Source of the DNA: Treponema pectinovorum
GTDB lineage: Bacteria; Spirochaetota; Spirochaetia; Treponematales; Treponemataceae
Length of the DNA stretch: 64,000 nt
Direction: 5' to 3'
NCBI RefSeq assembly: GCF_900497595.1
Contig: NZ_UFQO01000003.1
Location: 435,532 to 499,531 of the forward strand
Shown: one piece after another, positions 15,519 through 24,134 of the stretch
Numbering within the stretch: the first letter of the stretch is position 1
How the letters are laid out: each line of letters opens with the position of its first letter
Notes under the pieces: generated by a model
What the model saw: only the letters and a program-made list of their open reading frames with translations
Told to the model about the DNA's origin: nothing
Database searches by the model: none
Made by a program: the position numbers and the translations under genes

Positions 15519-15547
15519 TTATCATCATAGCGGACTGGTTTTATAAT
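15519..15547 (+). promoter_or_regulatory. Promoter overlapping the sigma factor terminator
   Basis: TTATCA (15519-15524), 17-bp spacer, TATAAT (15542-15547). The -10 element lies inside the loop of the terminator hairpin. Predicted transcription starts near 15554, about 17 nt before the next ATG. Confidence 0.45.
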
Positions 15548-15568
15548 TTTCCAGTTCGCTTTTTTTTG
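15530..15568 (+). terminator. Intrinsic terminator of the sigma factor gene
   Basis: Stem GCGGACTGG/CCAGTTCGC (15530-15538 and 15551-15559, one G-U pair) is followed by eight T residues. It ends only 2-3 nt before the next gene's ATG, so that gene needs its own promoter. Confidence 0.8.
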
Positions 15569-15570
15569 AT

Positions 15571-16833
15571 ATGGCCGGAAATTCAAACAATACAAAAAAT
15601 AAAAATCCAAAACGACGCTCTGTTTCTGAAAAATCTAAATTTTCATCAAAAAAGCAAAGAGAATCTTCCGTTTCCCCAAAAAATGCAAAATCAAAAAAAA
15701 CAAAATCCAAAAAAAATAATAAAGGGCTCCTAAATCTTTTTTTTAGCCTTGCATTTTTGGCAGCTTGTGTGTCGCTTGCGGTTATAGTTTTACCAAAAGA
15801 TGAAAAAAAAGAAGAAAGTGTTATTGCTAAAAATGTAGAAGGAAAAAATATTGAAAATCCTAAAGAACAGTCTCAAAAAAATATCAAAAAAAATTTAAAT
15901 CCTGTCCAAAATCAAAAAAACACTGAAAATCAAATAAAATCATCGCCAAAAGAAAAACCTTCCGCTACATCAAACGAAAAATCAAATTCTCCTAGAGAAA
16001 AACCAGCTAATCCTAAAGAAAAACCTATAAGTCCTTCGAATTCTAAAGAAAAGAAAACCGAGACTTTAAAAACGGTTCTGCCTGCAAAAAATATAAGCGA
16101 AGATTCGCCTAAAATTGAAAAACAAATTCCTGCATTTAAAATTCCGCCTGCAAAAAACAAGGCAACGATTGTTTTAATCGTAGACGATGCCGGTTTGAAT
16201 GTTGAAAATACAAAAAAATACGCAAGTTTGCCGTTTCCTATTACAATTGCAGTGCTTCCAAAACTTTCGCATTCAAAAGAATGTGCGCAGGTTGTTCACG
16301 ATTTTGGGAAGGAATTAATTTTACATCAACCTATGCAGTCATTAAATAAAAATCTTGATCCAGGTCCTGGAAAAATAACCGTTGACATGAGTTTTTCTGA
16401 AATTGAATCTGTAATAAACGAAAATTTGCGTGAACTTGGACCTTTCGTAAAAGGCATGAACAATCACGAAGGAAGCCAGGTAACAGAAGATGTTATACGA
16501 ATAGGTGCGGTGATTGATGTTTGCCAGCAAAACGGAATTTATTTTTTAGACAGCAGGACAACGCCAAACACAAAAGCTCCACAGGCAGCACTCGAGCGCG
16601 ACATTAAAATTTTTGAAAAATCAGGGCCGTACATCGACAATGTTGTAGACAGAAATGCAATGCTTAAAAAGTTGTATGAGGCGCTCGATATTGCAAATAA
16701 AAATGGAAAGACTATAATAATCGCACACGTGGATAAAAGTGCAAATGTCTTGCCACAACTGCTTTTGGAGATGTATCCGCATATTGTAAAAGCCGGATAT
16801 AGTTTTGCGACTCCAAGCATGCTCAAAAAGTAG
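15571..16833 (+). CDS. Divergent polysaccharide deacetylase family protein, membrane-anchored
   Basis: 420 residues. The first ~50 are Lys/Ser/Asn-rich and cytoplasmic, then comes one hydrophobic segment (about 52-74), then a low-complexity Lys/Pro/Ser/Asn linker to about residue 185. The C-terminal domain is of the YibQ/DUF610 'divergent polysaccharide deacetylase' type: VLIVDDAGL, ITIAVLPKLSHSKE, LHQPMQSLN, GMNNHEGSQVTED and DSRTTPN. The fold resembles NodB-type deacetylases, but a substrate has not been assigned to the family to my knowledge. No ribosome site is visible before ATG 15571. tsaD starts 7 nt after the stop. Confidence 0.82.
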   Translation: MAGNSNNTKNKNPKRRSVSEKSKFSSKKQRESSVSPKNAKSKKTKSKKNNKGLLNLFFSLAFLAACVSLAVIVLPKDEKKEESVIAKNVEGKNIENPKEQSQKNIKKNLNPVQNQKNTENQIKSSPKEKPSATSNEKSNSPREKPANPKEKPISPSNSKEKKTETLKTVLPAKNISEDSPKIEKQIPAFKIPPAKNKATIVLIVDDAGLNVENTKKYASLPFPITIAVLPKLSHSKECAQVVHDFGKELILHQPMQSLNKNLDPGPGKITVDMSFSEIESVINENLRELGPFVKGMNNHEGSQVTEDVIRIGAVIDVCQQNGIYFLDSRTTPNTKAPQAALERDIKIFEKSGPYIDNVVDRNAMLKKLYEALDIANKNGKTIIIAHVDKSANVLPQLLLEMYPHIVKAGYSFATPSMLKK

Positions 16834-16840
16834 AGGAAAT

Positions 16841-17881
16841 ATGAAAGTTTTAGGTATAGAATCTTCATGCGATGAAACTGCCTGTGCAATTGTAGAAGAC
16901 GGAAAAAAAATCATAAGCAATGTTGTTGCCACACAAATACCTTTTCATGAAGTATATAAGGGTGTTGTTCCAGAAATTGCAAGTCGTAAACACGCAGAAT
17001 GGATATTGCCAGTTGTAAAGCAGGCGTTAAAAGAAGCAAATCTTACATTGGAAGAAATTGATGCAATTGCTGCAACTAACAGACCTGGACTTATGGGTTC
17101 GCTTTTGGTCGGGCTTACATTCGGTAAAACTCTTGCTTGGGCGTGCAATAAACCTTTTATCGCTATAAACCATATGCTCGGTCATCTTTATTCTGCTCAT
17201 CTTGAAAACGACATCGCGTATCCATACATAGGACTCTTGGTAAGTGGAGGACATTCAATAATTGCAAAGGTGAACGGCTTTGATAATCTTGAAATTTTAG
17301 GAACAACGATAGACGACAGCGTTGGCGAAGCGTTTGACAAAGTTGCAAAATTCTATGGGCTTGGCTATCCCGGGGGCGTTGTTATAGATAAACTTGCACA
17401 AAAAGGCGATTCAAAATCTTTTTCGTTTCCTGTTGCAAAAATCGACAAGAGAGAAGGGCATCGCTACGATATGAGTTTTTCTGGACTAAAAACAGCGGTA
17501 ATTCATCAAGCAGAACTTTTTTTAAACGAAGGATACGAAAAGACAAACGAAAATATCTGTGCCGCTTTTCAAGAAACTGCGGTAAAAACTCTTACTTCAA
17601 GGCTTTTTAAAGCGATTGAAGACACTGGTTTAAAAACTGTAGTCGCAGGTGGCGGAGTTGCGGCAAACAGCCGGTTGCGGGCGATACTGGCAGAACGCAA
17701 AGATTTAAACTGCATCTTTCCGCCTTTAAAATTGTGTGGCGATAACGGAGCGATGATTGCAGGCGTTGCCTACCACTTTTTAAAAAGAGGCGAACGCTCG
17801 CCTTGGGACACTACTGCCTGTGCGAGAATTCCGCAGTTTAAGCGAGGCTTAAAAAATCTCGAAGATTTTGGACGCAGATAA
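16841..17881 (+). CDS. tsaD: tRNA N6-adenosine threonylcarbamoyltransferase
   Basis: Transfers threonylcarbamoyl to A37 of ANN-decoding tRNAs, working with TsaB, TsaC and TsaE. The N terminus MKVLGIESSCDETACAIV is diagnostic, and metal ligands His111 and His115 lie in INHMLGH. Glycine-rich ASKHA motifs (LVSGGHS, VAGGGVAANSRLR) are intact. Length 346 is normal. Start 16841 follows GAGGAAAT, 7 nt after the preceding stop; an operon with the deacetylase gene is likely. Confidence 0.96.
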   Translation: MKVLGIESSCDETACAIVEDGKKIISNVVATQIPFHEVYKGVVPEIASRKHAEWILPVVKQALKEANLTLEEIDAIAATNRPGLMGSLLVGLTFGKTLAWACNKPFIAINHMLGHLYSAHLENDIAYPYIGLLVSGGHSIIAKVNGFDNLEILGTTIDDSVGEAFDKVAKFYGLGYPGGVVIDKLAQKGDSKSFSFPVAKIDKREGHRYDMSFSGLKTAVIHQAELFLNEGYEKTNENICAAFQETAVKTLTSRLFKAIEDTGLKTVVAGGGVAANSRLRAILAERKDLNCIFPPLKLCGDNGAMIAGVAYHFLKRGERSPWDTTACARIPQFKRGLKNLEDFGRR

Positions 17882-17935
17882 ATCGCAAAAATCGTTTGCA
17901 AAAATTCAGTATTTTAACTTGGAGAATATTTAAAA

Positions 17936-18832
17936 ATGAAAAATCTAAAAGATTTGACCTATGCAATAGTTGGGCTTGGAATAATGGGAGGTTCTCTTGC
18001 AAAAGCGATAAGAGAGCATATTCTAAGCCAGAGCGGTGCAACAGGAAAAATCTATGTTTGCAATCGTAGCACAGCCTGTCTTACTCAAGCTTTAAACGAA
18101 GGCGTTGCGGACAAGGCTTTTAAAAGCGATGAATATTCTCTTTTTTTGCCCGAATGCGATTTTGTTTACGTATGCCTTTATCCGCACATGACCTTAAATT
18201 TTTTAAAGGACAATAAGGATTTTTTTAAAAGCGGTGCGATTGTAACAGATATTTCTGGAGTAAAAGGTATTTTTGAAAAACAACTGCCACAAATTTTAAG
18301 AAAAGATGTCGATTTTATAATCGGGCATCCAATGGCAGGTGGCGAAAAAGAAGGATATGCGCATTCAACTTCTACAATGTTTTTAAATCGAAACTACATA
18401 CTTTGTCCGCAAGATTCTAACAAAAAAGAAAATTTAGAGTTGATGAGACAATTTATCTCGGAAATAGGATTTACACGCATAACAGAAACCACCTGCGACA
18501 TCCACGATTATAAAATAGGTTTTACGAGTCAACTGTGCCATGTCATAGCCTGTTCGTTGGTAGATAGCGCAAAAGATGAAGGAATAACCGCTTTTGGTGG
18601 TGGCAGTTTTGAAGATTTAACTAGAATAGCGATGATAAATGCACCTTTGTGGACAGAACTTTTTATTTCCAATAAAGAAAAACTCGTTTCGCATATAGAA
18701 AAATTCGAAGAGCAATTAAATCAATTTAAAAAAGCGATAGAAAAAAGCGATAAAGACAGTCTTATAAAACTCATGGAAGAAAGCAGGGAAAAACGGCTCA
18801 AAATGGGTTCAATACGGACCGTTTCAAAATAA
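17936..18832 (+). CDS. tyrA: Prephenate dehydrogenase (tyrosine pathway)
   Basis: NAD(P)-dependent oxidative decarboxylase of tyrosine synthesis. The Rossmann motif VGLGIMGGSLA is at the N terminus, followed by VTDISGVKG and GHPMAGGEKEGY, typical of TyrA. Length 298 means no fused chorismate mutase or ACT domain. GGAG is 7-10 nt upstream of the ATG. It shares direction with tsaD and apt; apt starts 24 nt after its stop. An arogenate dehydrogenase cannot be excluded. Confidence 0.9.
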   Translation: MKNLKDLTYAIVGLGIMGGSLAKAIREHILSQSGATGKIYVCNRSTACLTQALNEGVADKAFKSDEYSLFLPECDFVYVCLYPHMTLNFLKDNKDFFKSGAIVTDISGVKGIFEKQLPQILRKDVDFIIGHPMAGGEKEGYAHSTSTMFLNRNYILCPQDSNKKENLELMRQFISEIGFTRITETTCDIHDYKIGFTSQLCHVIACSLVDSAKDEGITAFGGGSFEDLTRIAMINAPLWTELFISNKEKLVSHIEKFEEQLNQFKKAIEKSDKDSLIKLMEESREKRLKMGSIRTVSK

Positions 18833-18856
18833 AATCAACTTACAAGTGGAGACAAT

Positions 18857-19387
18857 ATGGATACACAACTTTTAGACAATGCAATTCGTCGAGTAAACGA
18901 TTTTCCAAAACCAGGAATTCTTTTTTATGACATTACAAGCCTTCTAACCTGCCCCAAAGCATTTGGTGCCGTTATAGAAGAGATGTATTTGCTTTATAAG
19001 GATGCAGGTTTTGATGCCGTTGCTGCAATAGAGAGTCGTGGTTTTATCTTTGGAGCCCCTCTTGCAGAACGACTGGGAATTCCTTTGGTGTTGATACGTA
19101 AAAAAGGAAAACTCCCTGGCGAAGTCTATTCGCAATCCTATGCACTTGAATACGGAACAGCAGAACTGGAAGTTCACAAGGCAGATGTAAAAGAAGGCGA
19201 TAGTTTTATAATTGTGGACGATTTAATTGCAACAGGTGGGACTGTTGACGCCACAAGAAAACTCTTGGAAAAAGCAGGGGCAAAAGCGAGCGAAGTGTTT
19301 GGCGTTATAGGCTTACCACAGTTGAATTATCAAAAAGTTTTAAGCCCTATGAAGATTACAACGCTCATAAATTACGACGGAAAATAA
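18857..19387 (+). CDS. apt: Adenine phosphoribosyltransferase
   Basis: Salvages adenine to AMP using PRPP. The PRPP-binding motif IIVDDLIATGGT is complete, and the N-terminal DFPKPGILFYDITSLL and IESRGFIFGAPLA blocks are typical. Length 176 residues is normal. It ends the tyrA-apt run and is followed by a terminator shared with the convergent aldolase gene. Confidence 0.96.
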   Translation: MDTQLLDNAIRRVNDFPKPGILFYDITSLLTCPKAFGAVIEEMYLLYKDAGFDAVAAIESRGFIFGAPLAERLGIPLVLIRKKGKLPGEVYSQSYALEYGTAELEVHKADVKEGDSFIIVDDLIATGGTVDATRKLLEKAGAKASEVFGVIGLPQLNYQKVLSPMKITTLINYDGK

Positions 19388-19476
19388 GACGATTTTTACG
19401 AAAAATCTTTTCTTCTTGTTTTTGTTTTGTGTTTTATTTTTTTACTACAGTATTTTTTGCTTACCCGTGCATAAAT

Positions 19477-19515
19477 AAAAAAAAGCCATCCAAAACGGAT
19501 GACTTTTTTAGTTTG
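19477..19515. terminator. Bidirectional terminator between apt and the KDPG aldolase gene
   Basis: AAAAAAGCCATCC and GGATGACTTTTTT pair with one mismatch around a 5-nt loop. Because both A and T tracts flank the stem, it can act for either strand. Confidence 0.8.
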
Positions 19516-19522
19516 CTTTTAT

Positions 19523-20491
19523 TTAAGCACGTTTAAGGTGGATAGCAAAGCCGCCAACTTCTTTATCAAGGTAAACAACCTTTAACGGAGAATCGTTCTC
19601 CTTACCCATCCATTTTTCAGTTCCTGCAACAGGATTAAATCCAAAAGGTTTAAGGTAAGCGAGCGCTCTTTCTACATTGTTACAAACCATAGAAATGTGG
19701 CCATTTGTTCCGCGACCTTTTTCTTTCATAATTTCAACCTGTTCAGAAGCGAAGATTGAAGTATTGCCGATTTTTGATGCAAAACCAAAAAGTTCAAACT
19801 GAGCTGCAATCTCTTTTGCTTCAGCTTCATTTTTTGCATTGATTCCCATGTGGTCAATGTGGAAGTTGTGCATAGCCTTTACAGCATCTTTACAAATCTG
19901 TGTTATTTCGTCCCATTTTCCGCCGTCAATCAAAGGCTTTTTAACCATCCAAGTTCCGCCCATGCACAGAATATTCTTGCGTTTTGCATATTCGCCAACA
20001 TTTTCTGTTGTTACACCGCCGGTTGGCATAAATGTACACTGAGGAAAAGGTCCGCCAAAGTCGTCGATAATCTTGTATCCGCCTTTGCGTTCAGCAGGGA
20101 ACAATTTAAGGTGAGTAACGCCCTTGTTAATGCAAGCAGTTATTTCTGAAGGATTTGAAATTCCTGGCATTGTTGGAATATTATTTTTTATGCACCAGTC
20201 AACAACGTCTGGATTGTATCCTGGAGAAACGATGAATTTTGCTCCAGCTTTTACAGCGCGTTCAGCTTGTTCAACATTAAGAACTGTACCAGCACCAACA
20301 AGCATGTCTGGTTCTGCCTTAATCATTGCTTCGATTGCTTCTGCAGCACATGCAGTGCGGAAAGTAACTTCTGACGCAGGAAGTCCACCTTTTACAAGGG
20401 CGTGTGCAAGATCTGCCGCTTTTGAAGCATCGTCAATCGCAACTACTGGAATAATACCAATGTCACGGAATGTGTCATAAACATCTGCCAT
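19523..20491 (-). CDS. eda: KDPG/KHG aldolase with a C-terminal VOC-like domain
   Basis: Residues 1-205 are a class-I 2-dehydro-3-deoxyphosphogluconate aldolase: EVTFRT (Glu41), the Schiff-base Lys129 in HLKLFPAE, and PTGGV. It cleaves KDPG to pyruvate and glyceraldehyde-3-phosphate. Residues about 212-322 (FHIDHMGINAKNEAEAKEIA through GGFAIHLKRA) look like a glyoxalase/VOC domain, making the protein about 110 residues longer than standard Eda. KDPG is the end of galacturonate catabolism, which fits the pectinases elsewhere in this window. The role of the extra domain is unknown. Confidence 0.9.
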   Translation of the reverse strand: MADVYDTFRDIGIIPVVAIDDASKAADLAHALVKGGLPASEVTFRTACAAEAIEAMIKAEPDMLVGAGTVLNVEQAERAVKAGAKFIVSPGYNPDVVDWCIKNNIPTMPGISNPSEITACINKGVTHLKLFPAERKGGYKIIDDFGGPFPQCTFMPTGGVTTENVGEYAKRKNILCMGGTWMVKKPLIDGGKWDEITQICKDAVKAMHNFHIDHMGINAKNEAEAKEIAAQFELFGFASKIGNTSIFASEQVEIMKEKGRGTNGHISMVCNNVERALAYLKPFGFNPVAGTEKWMGKENDSPLKVVYLDKEVGGFAIHLKRA

Positions 20492-20523
20492 TTTAGAACC
20501 TCTAATAAATATAGATTTGAATT

Positions 20524-20552
20524 ACTATAACGTTTTTTATGCTTTATGTAAA
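20524..20552 (-). promoter_or_regulatory. Promoter of the KDPG aldolase gene
   Basis: On the minus strand: TTTACA (20552-20547), 17-bp spacer, TATAGT (20529-20524), leaving a leader of about 25 nt before the ATG at 20491. Confidence 0.65.
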
Positions 20553-20597
20553 CGAAGAAGGATTTTGCTGTAGTTTAAGTTTTTTTGTATTTAAAAT

Positions 20598-20706
20598 GGT
20601 GGCTTGCGTCACTTGCGTGCCGCCGGCACTTGCGCCTTTCGCTAAGCGCTCATCGTCCTCGTCGCTATGCTCCTGCGGTCGACGGCTTCGCCGAGGCTCC
20701 ACCGCC
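20598..20706 (+). repeat. Dispersed intergenic repeat, copy C (core only)
   Basis: Positions 20638-20693 match the central ~56-bp block of copies A and B almost base for base (one T-to-A change), including GTCGAC and the small hairpin GGC-TTC-GCC. The flanks differ and no GGA-loop hairpins are attached. It fills the gap between the nuclease stop and the aldolase promoter. Confidence 0.8.
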
Positions 20707-20716
20707 TAAGCCGTTT

Positions 20717-21709
20717 TTACTGCCACCACCTCTTGTCAAAATTTGATTCTATTAAATCTTCTGTGTTGTCTTCCAGTTCAAAGAAAAAATCTATGCCAGT
20801 GCGCTTTTCTACTTCATCAACTGTAACGGCATAATCTAAAATCTCTCCTTCGCATTTTTGGTTTGGAAAGATGAACGCTATTGCTGTTACATCTTTTGAA
20901 TCGTCTTTTGTAGCCCTGTCGTTTTCGTCTTCGTAGAGTGGTACTAAGAGTACTTTGTAATAATATTCCGGAACTGCAACATTGTTTTTACCGATAGTTT
21001 TGTACTGTTGTGGAGCTTTGTCTAAAACCGGCCCAGAAATTACAAACACCCTCGAATACTTTTGCGCCCATTGGCGTACGGAAGTTTCTAAGTCTTTCCA
21101 GATTCCACGGTTTAGGCTTCCTGTCTGCGGGCTCATATTGCTCATGTAAAATGTTTCGCTCATAGCCTCTTTGCTAAATGCAAAATCAGCTGCTGGTGTA
21201 AGATGCCCTCTGTCGTAGCCGCTAGCTTTATAATCTTGTGGCGTTGCAGAAAGCGTTGTAACGAGAGGGTCTGTTCTAAAGTCATCTGTACGACTTGCAT
21301 TTTTTACGAGCATTTCGCTGTCGAGGCAATATGCACTCCACTCTGCCTGCTCATAACTTTCTCTGTAGCAAAGCGAATAATAAAGGTGATTTACAATCTG
21401 ACGGTCTGCGCTGGAATCTCCAGTTTTGCTTTTTGAACTTAAAGGAATACACAAATCTTTTTTTGTTGATATTAAATAAACCCCATTTTGCGAGTTAAGT
21501 TCTTTTTTGCTGTTCTCTTTTTGCAGACAGCCTTCTGTTTTTTGTTGATTATTTTGCCTTTGTGTTATTTCGTTATTTTGACCTTGTGATTGTGCGGTTT
21601 TGTTTTCTTGTTGCCCACGATTTTGTTCTATGTAAAAATATGCAAAAAACAAAATAAATAAAGCGAATATCAAAAGTGGCAGAATCTTTATATTCTTTTT
21701 TTGTGACAT
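20717..21709 (-). CDS. DNA/RNA non-specific endonuclease, exported or membrane-anchored
   Basis: Beta-beta-alpha-metal nuclease of the NucA/EndoG family. The catalytic DRGH motif is at 166-169 (SGYDRGHLTPAAD) and the metal-site Asn at 200 (SLNRGIW). A hydrophobic segment at about 8-26 anchors or exports it, and residues 27-75 are a Gln/Asn-rich linker. It likely acts outside the cytoplasm, for example on nucleic acids in the gut. AAGGAA precedes the ATG. Confidence 0.9.
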   Translation of the reverse strand: MSQKKNIKILPLLIFALFILFFAYFYIEQNRGQQENKTAQSQGQNNEITQRQNNQQKTEGCLQKENSKKELNSQNGVYLISTKKDLCIPLSSKSKTGDSSADRQIVNHLYYSLCYRESYEQAEWSAYCLDSEMLVKNASRTDDFRTDPLVTTLSATPQDYKASGYDRGHLTPAADFAFSKEAMSETFYMSNMSPQTGSLNRGIWKDLETSVRQWAQKYSRVFVISGPVLDKAPQQYKTIGKNNVAVPEYYYKVLLVPLYEDENDRATKDDSKDVTAIAFIFPNQKCEGEILDYAVTVDEVEKRTGIDFFFELEDNTEDLIESNFDKRWWQ

Positions 21710-21741
21710 ATAATTTTTCCTTTTTGGTGCATTTGGGTTTT

Positions 21742-21827
21742 TAAGGGCCGCAAAGCCTTATGAGCGCCCTTAGGAGAAGGGGTAGGGCGCAACGCTAGTG
21801 CGACCGCAGGGGAAGGCTTTCCCCTCT
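21742..21827. repeat. GC-rich palindromic intergenic element, family 2 copy 2
   Basis: It shares AGAAGGGGTAG and the GGGGAAGGCTTTCCCC palindrome (21809-21824) with the element at 5141-5246. AAGGGC and GCCCTT form an additional inverted repeat near its left end. It lies between the divergent nuclease and asnA genes. Confidence 0.65.
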
Positions 21828-21852
21828 TTATTGCTTGATTTTAATAAAATAA

Positions 21853-21882
21853 TTGAATAAGCACTATAAAAAACGCTAAAAT
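21853..21882 (+). promoter_or_regulatory. Promoter of asnA
   Basis: TTGAAT (21853-21858), 18-bp spacer, TAAAAT (21877-21882). A leader of about 15 nt with AGCGAGG precedes the ATG at 21905. Confidence 0.55.
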
Positions 21883-21904
21883 GCTTCATTTAAGCGAGGT
21901 TTTT

Positions 21905-22942
21905 ATGGCAAAAGTGTATATTCCAAAGGATTATGTTTCTATTTTGGGCTCTAAGGAAACTGAACACGCTATCGTTATGATTAAGGAGTTTTTTCAAGGG
22001 CAACTTTCTTCTGCCTTGAATCTTACCCGTGTTACTGCTCCACTTTTTGTTGAAAGCGGCAAGGGGTTAAACGACGATTTGAACGGTATTGAAAGAGCGG
22101 TAACTTTTCCTGTAAAGGATATGAACGATGCTAAGATGGAAATTGTTCATTCGCTTGCAAAATGGAAAAGAGTTAAGGTTACTGAAATGAAACTTGAAGC
22201 GGGTTTTGGAATTTACACCGATATGAACGCTATTCGTGCAGACGAAGAATTGGATAATATTCATTCTCTGTACGTTGACCAATGGGACTGGTGCCAGTGC
22301 ATTAAAAATGAAGACCGCAATGTTGAATATTTAAAAGATGTTGTAAGGAAAATATACGATTGTTTAAAACATCTTGAGTTTTATATTTACGATCGCTACG
22401 AAGCGATAAAACCTGTTTTGCCTAGCGAAATTACCTTTGTTTATGCGCAGGACCTTGCAAGGCAGTATCCAGATAAATCTCCAAAAGAAAGGGAAAACAT
22501 CATAACTAAAAAGTATGGTGCTGTATTTTTGATTGGCATTGGCGGAAAGTTGGATGATGGTTCTATTCACGATGGACGTGCACCTGACTATGACGATTGG
22601 ATTACAGAAACTGGAGACGGACATCGTGGTCTTAACGGCGACCTTTTGGTTTGGGATTCTGTAATCGATAGCGCTTTGGAACTTTCTTCCATGGGTATAA
22701 GGGTAAGTGCCAAAAGTTTAAAACTTCAACTACAAGAAAGAAATTGCATGGAAAAAGAAAAGTTTGAATTTCATAAAAAACTTTTAAATGGGCAGTTAAG
22801 TCAGACTATGGGCGGTGGAATTGGGCAGAGCCGTCTTTGTATGTTCTTTTTACGAAAAGCACATATCGGAGAAATTCAGGTTAGCATGTGGCAGGATTCT
22901 ATGCGAAAAGAATGTGCTGACCACGGAATAAAACTTTTGTAA
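21905..22942 (+). CDS. asnA: Aspartate--ammonia ligase (ammonia-dependent asparagine synthetase)
   Basis: Makes asparagine from aspartate, ammonia and ATP. It has a class-II-synthetase-like fold; FVESGKGLNDDLNGIERAV near the N terminus and GGGIGQSRLCMFFL-RKAHIGEIQ near the C terminus are AsnA signatures. At 345 residues it is close to E. coli AsnA (330). Use of free ammonia suits an ammonia-rich gut. It is monocistronic, with a promoter and a GCAAAGGC/GCCTTTGC hairpin after the stop. Confidence 0.96.
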   Translation: MAKVYIPKDYVSILGSKETEHAIVMIKEFFQGQLSSALNLTRVTAPLFVESGKGLNDDLNGIERAVTFPVKDMNDAKMEIVHSLAKWKRVKVTEMKLEAGFGIYTDMNAIRADEELDNIHSLYVDQWDWCQCIKNEDRNVEYLKDVVRKIYDCLKHLEFYIYDRYEAIKPVLPSEITFVYAQDLARQYPDKSPKERENIITKKYGAVFLIGIGGKLDDGSIHDGRAPDYDDWITETGDGHRGLNGDLLVWDSVIDSALELSSMGIRVSAKSLKLQLQERNCMEKEKFEFHKKLLNGQLSQTMGGGIGQSRLCMFFLRKAHIGEIQVSMWQDSMRKECADHGIKLL

Positions 22943-22943
22943 G

Positions 22944-22993
22944 GCAAAGGCAAATGCGAAATTTTGCAGGGCTTTTTAAGCCTTTGCATTTTT
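22944..22993 (+). terminator. Hairpin after asnA
   Basis: GCAAAGGC (22944-22951) and GCCTTTGC (22980-22987) pair perfectly around a 28-nt loop, followed by ATTTTTGC. A moderately convincing terminator. Confidence 0.5.
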
Positions 22994-23021
22994 GCAAAAT
23001 CTTTTTGACCAGAAGTTTTTT

Positions 23022-23049
23022 TTGCATAAATGGCGAATAGCGTTATAAG
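23022..23049 (+). promoter_or_regulatory. Promoter abutting the start of the 332-residue hypothetical gene
   Basis: TTGCAT (23022-23027), 16-bp spacer, TATAAG (23044-23049), then 8 nt to ATG 23058. This predicts a leaderless or nearly leaderless mRNA. Confidence 0.5.
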
Positions 23050-23057
23050 TGTTGTTT

Positions 23058-24056
23058 ATGGAAAAATCTTATAATTTTAACTTAAACCAGCTTGAATCTT
23101 CTCTTTTGACCTTTGAAGAAAAAGGCATAACGGAATTCACCTTGCACGATAAAGCTATTCTTTGCAACAAAGAAAAACTGCTTTCGTTTTTAAAATTGTT
23201 TTTGAAAAATGCTCCTTCCACGTTTTTAAATCTTTGTTTAGAGCCTTCTATGCTCGATGCGGATGTCTGTAAAATCCTTGCAGAGCTTTTTTGCTCGCTC
23301 GATGTTGTTTTAAAAGGCGAGAGCAAGGGAAATTCCTATCTTTTTGACAAAAAGTTTTTCAGTCGAAGGGCACAGATGTTAAACACTTTGGGGCTCGTCT
23401 TTGGATTTGAAATGGATTTTGCAATTTCTTGTGGAGACGGAATTAAACTTTTTTTTGACCGTTTAGATTTTGCCACGGGACTTTATCCAAATCACATAAA
23501 TTTTTTGCAGGTTGAGTCATTTCTCGAACAAAACAAAATTGATGTGGCAAAACCTTCTGCAACTTTTTCAACACAGGATATAAAGCGCGCGTTTGATGTT
23601 TGCATCGCTTGCAGCGTTTTTTACACTTACGGTCGTGCGATCCCTTGGTTTTTGGCGGTTTTAAAGCCATTAAAAATAAGCCCGTCAAAATTTTTTGAAG
23701 ATTTTGCTCAATGGCTTAAGATAAATAATTTTAAAGATAAAAAAGATTTGATTCTTTTACGCGAAAATCACAGAGAATGCGAAAAACTTCAACTCGATTT
23801 TTTAAAATTTAAATATGAAGAAAAAAAATTACTTCAATATTTTGAAGTTGTAAGCAATATCGTAAGGTTAAATGGTGCTTTTGCGCGCTGTGCTGGCGAA
23901 AATGAAACGAGTGAAGTTTCAATGTCTTATAATCCAGATGAAATTTTAACTGCTGCAGCGACAGGAATAAAACCCTTTTTTGAAAATTCCTTTATGGAAT
24001 ACAGCAAAGTGCGTGTTTTTTTGGGAAATGATGGCCCTGAAATTCGATATTGTTGA
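23058..24056 (+). CDS. Hypothetical protein; possible cofactor-less radical-SAM-like barrel
   Basis: I do not recognise this 332-residue protein with certainty. Segments such as FFSRRAQMLNTLGLVFGFEMDFAI-type strands and DFATGLYPNHINFLQVE resemble the TIM-barrel half of B12-binding radical-SAM proteins, but there is no CxxxCxxC iron-sulfur motif. The C-terminal half is charged and helical. No signal peptide or membrane segment is seen, so it is probably cytoplasmic. It sits directly upstream of grpE (79 nt), with its own promoter. Confidence 0.6.
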   Translation: MEKSYNFNLNQLESSLLTFEEKGITEFTLHDKAILCNKEKLLSFLKLFLKNAPSTFLNLCLEPSMLDADVCKILAELFCSLDVVLKGESKGNSYLFDKKFFSRRAQMLNTLGLVFGFEMDFAISCGDGIKLFFDRLDFATGLYPNHINFLQVESFLEQNKIDVAKPSATFSTQDIKRAFDVCIACSVFYTYGRAIPWFLAVLKPLKISPSKFFEDFAQWLKINNFKDKKDLILLRENHRECEKLQLDFLKFKYEEKKLLQYFEVVSNIVRLNGAFARCAGENETSEVSMSYNPDEILTAAATGIKPFFENSFMEYSKVRVFLGNDGPEIRYC

Positions 24057-24134
24057 GTTGAAAGCTTTGCGGTTTTTCGCAAAAAAATGTTTTTTTTATT
24101 GACGATGATAAAGTGGAGTTATTAGTTTTAAGAT

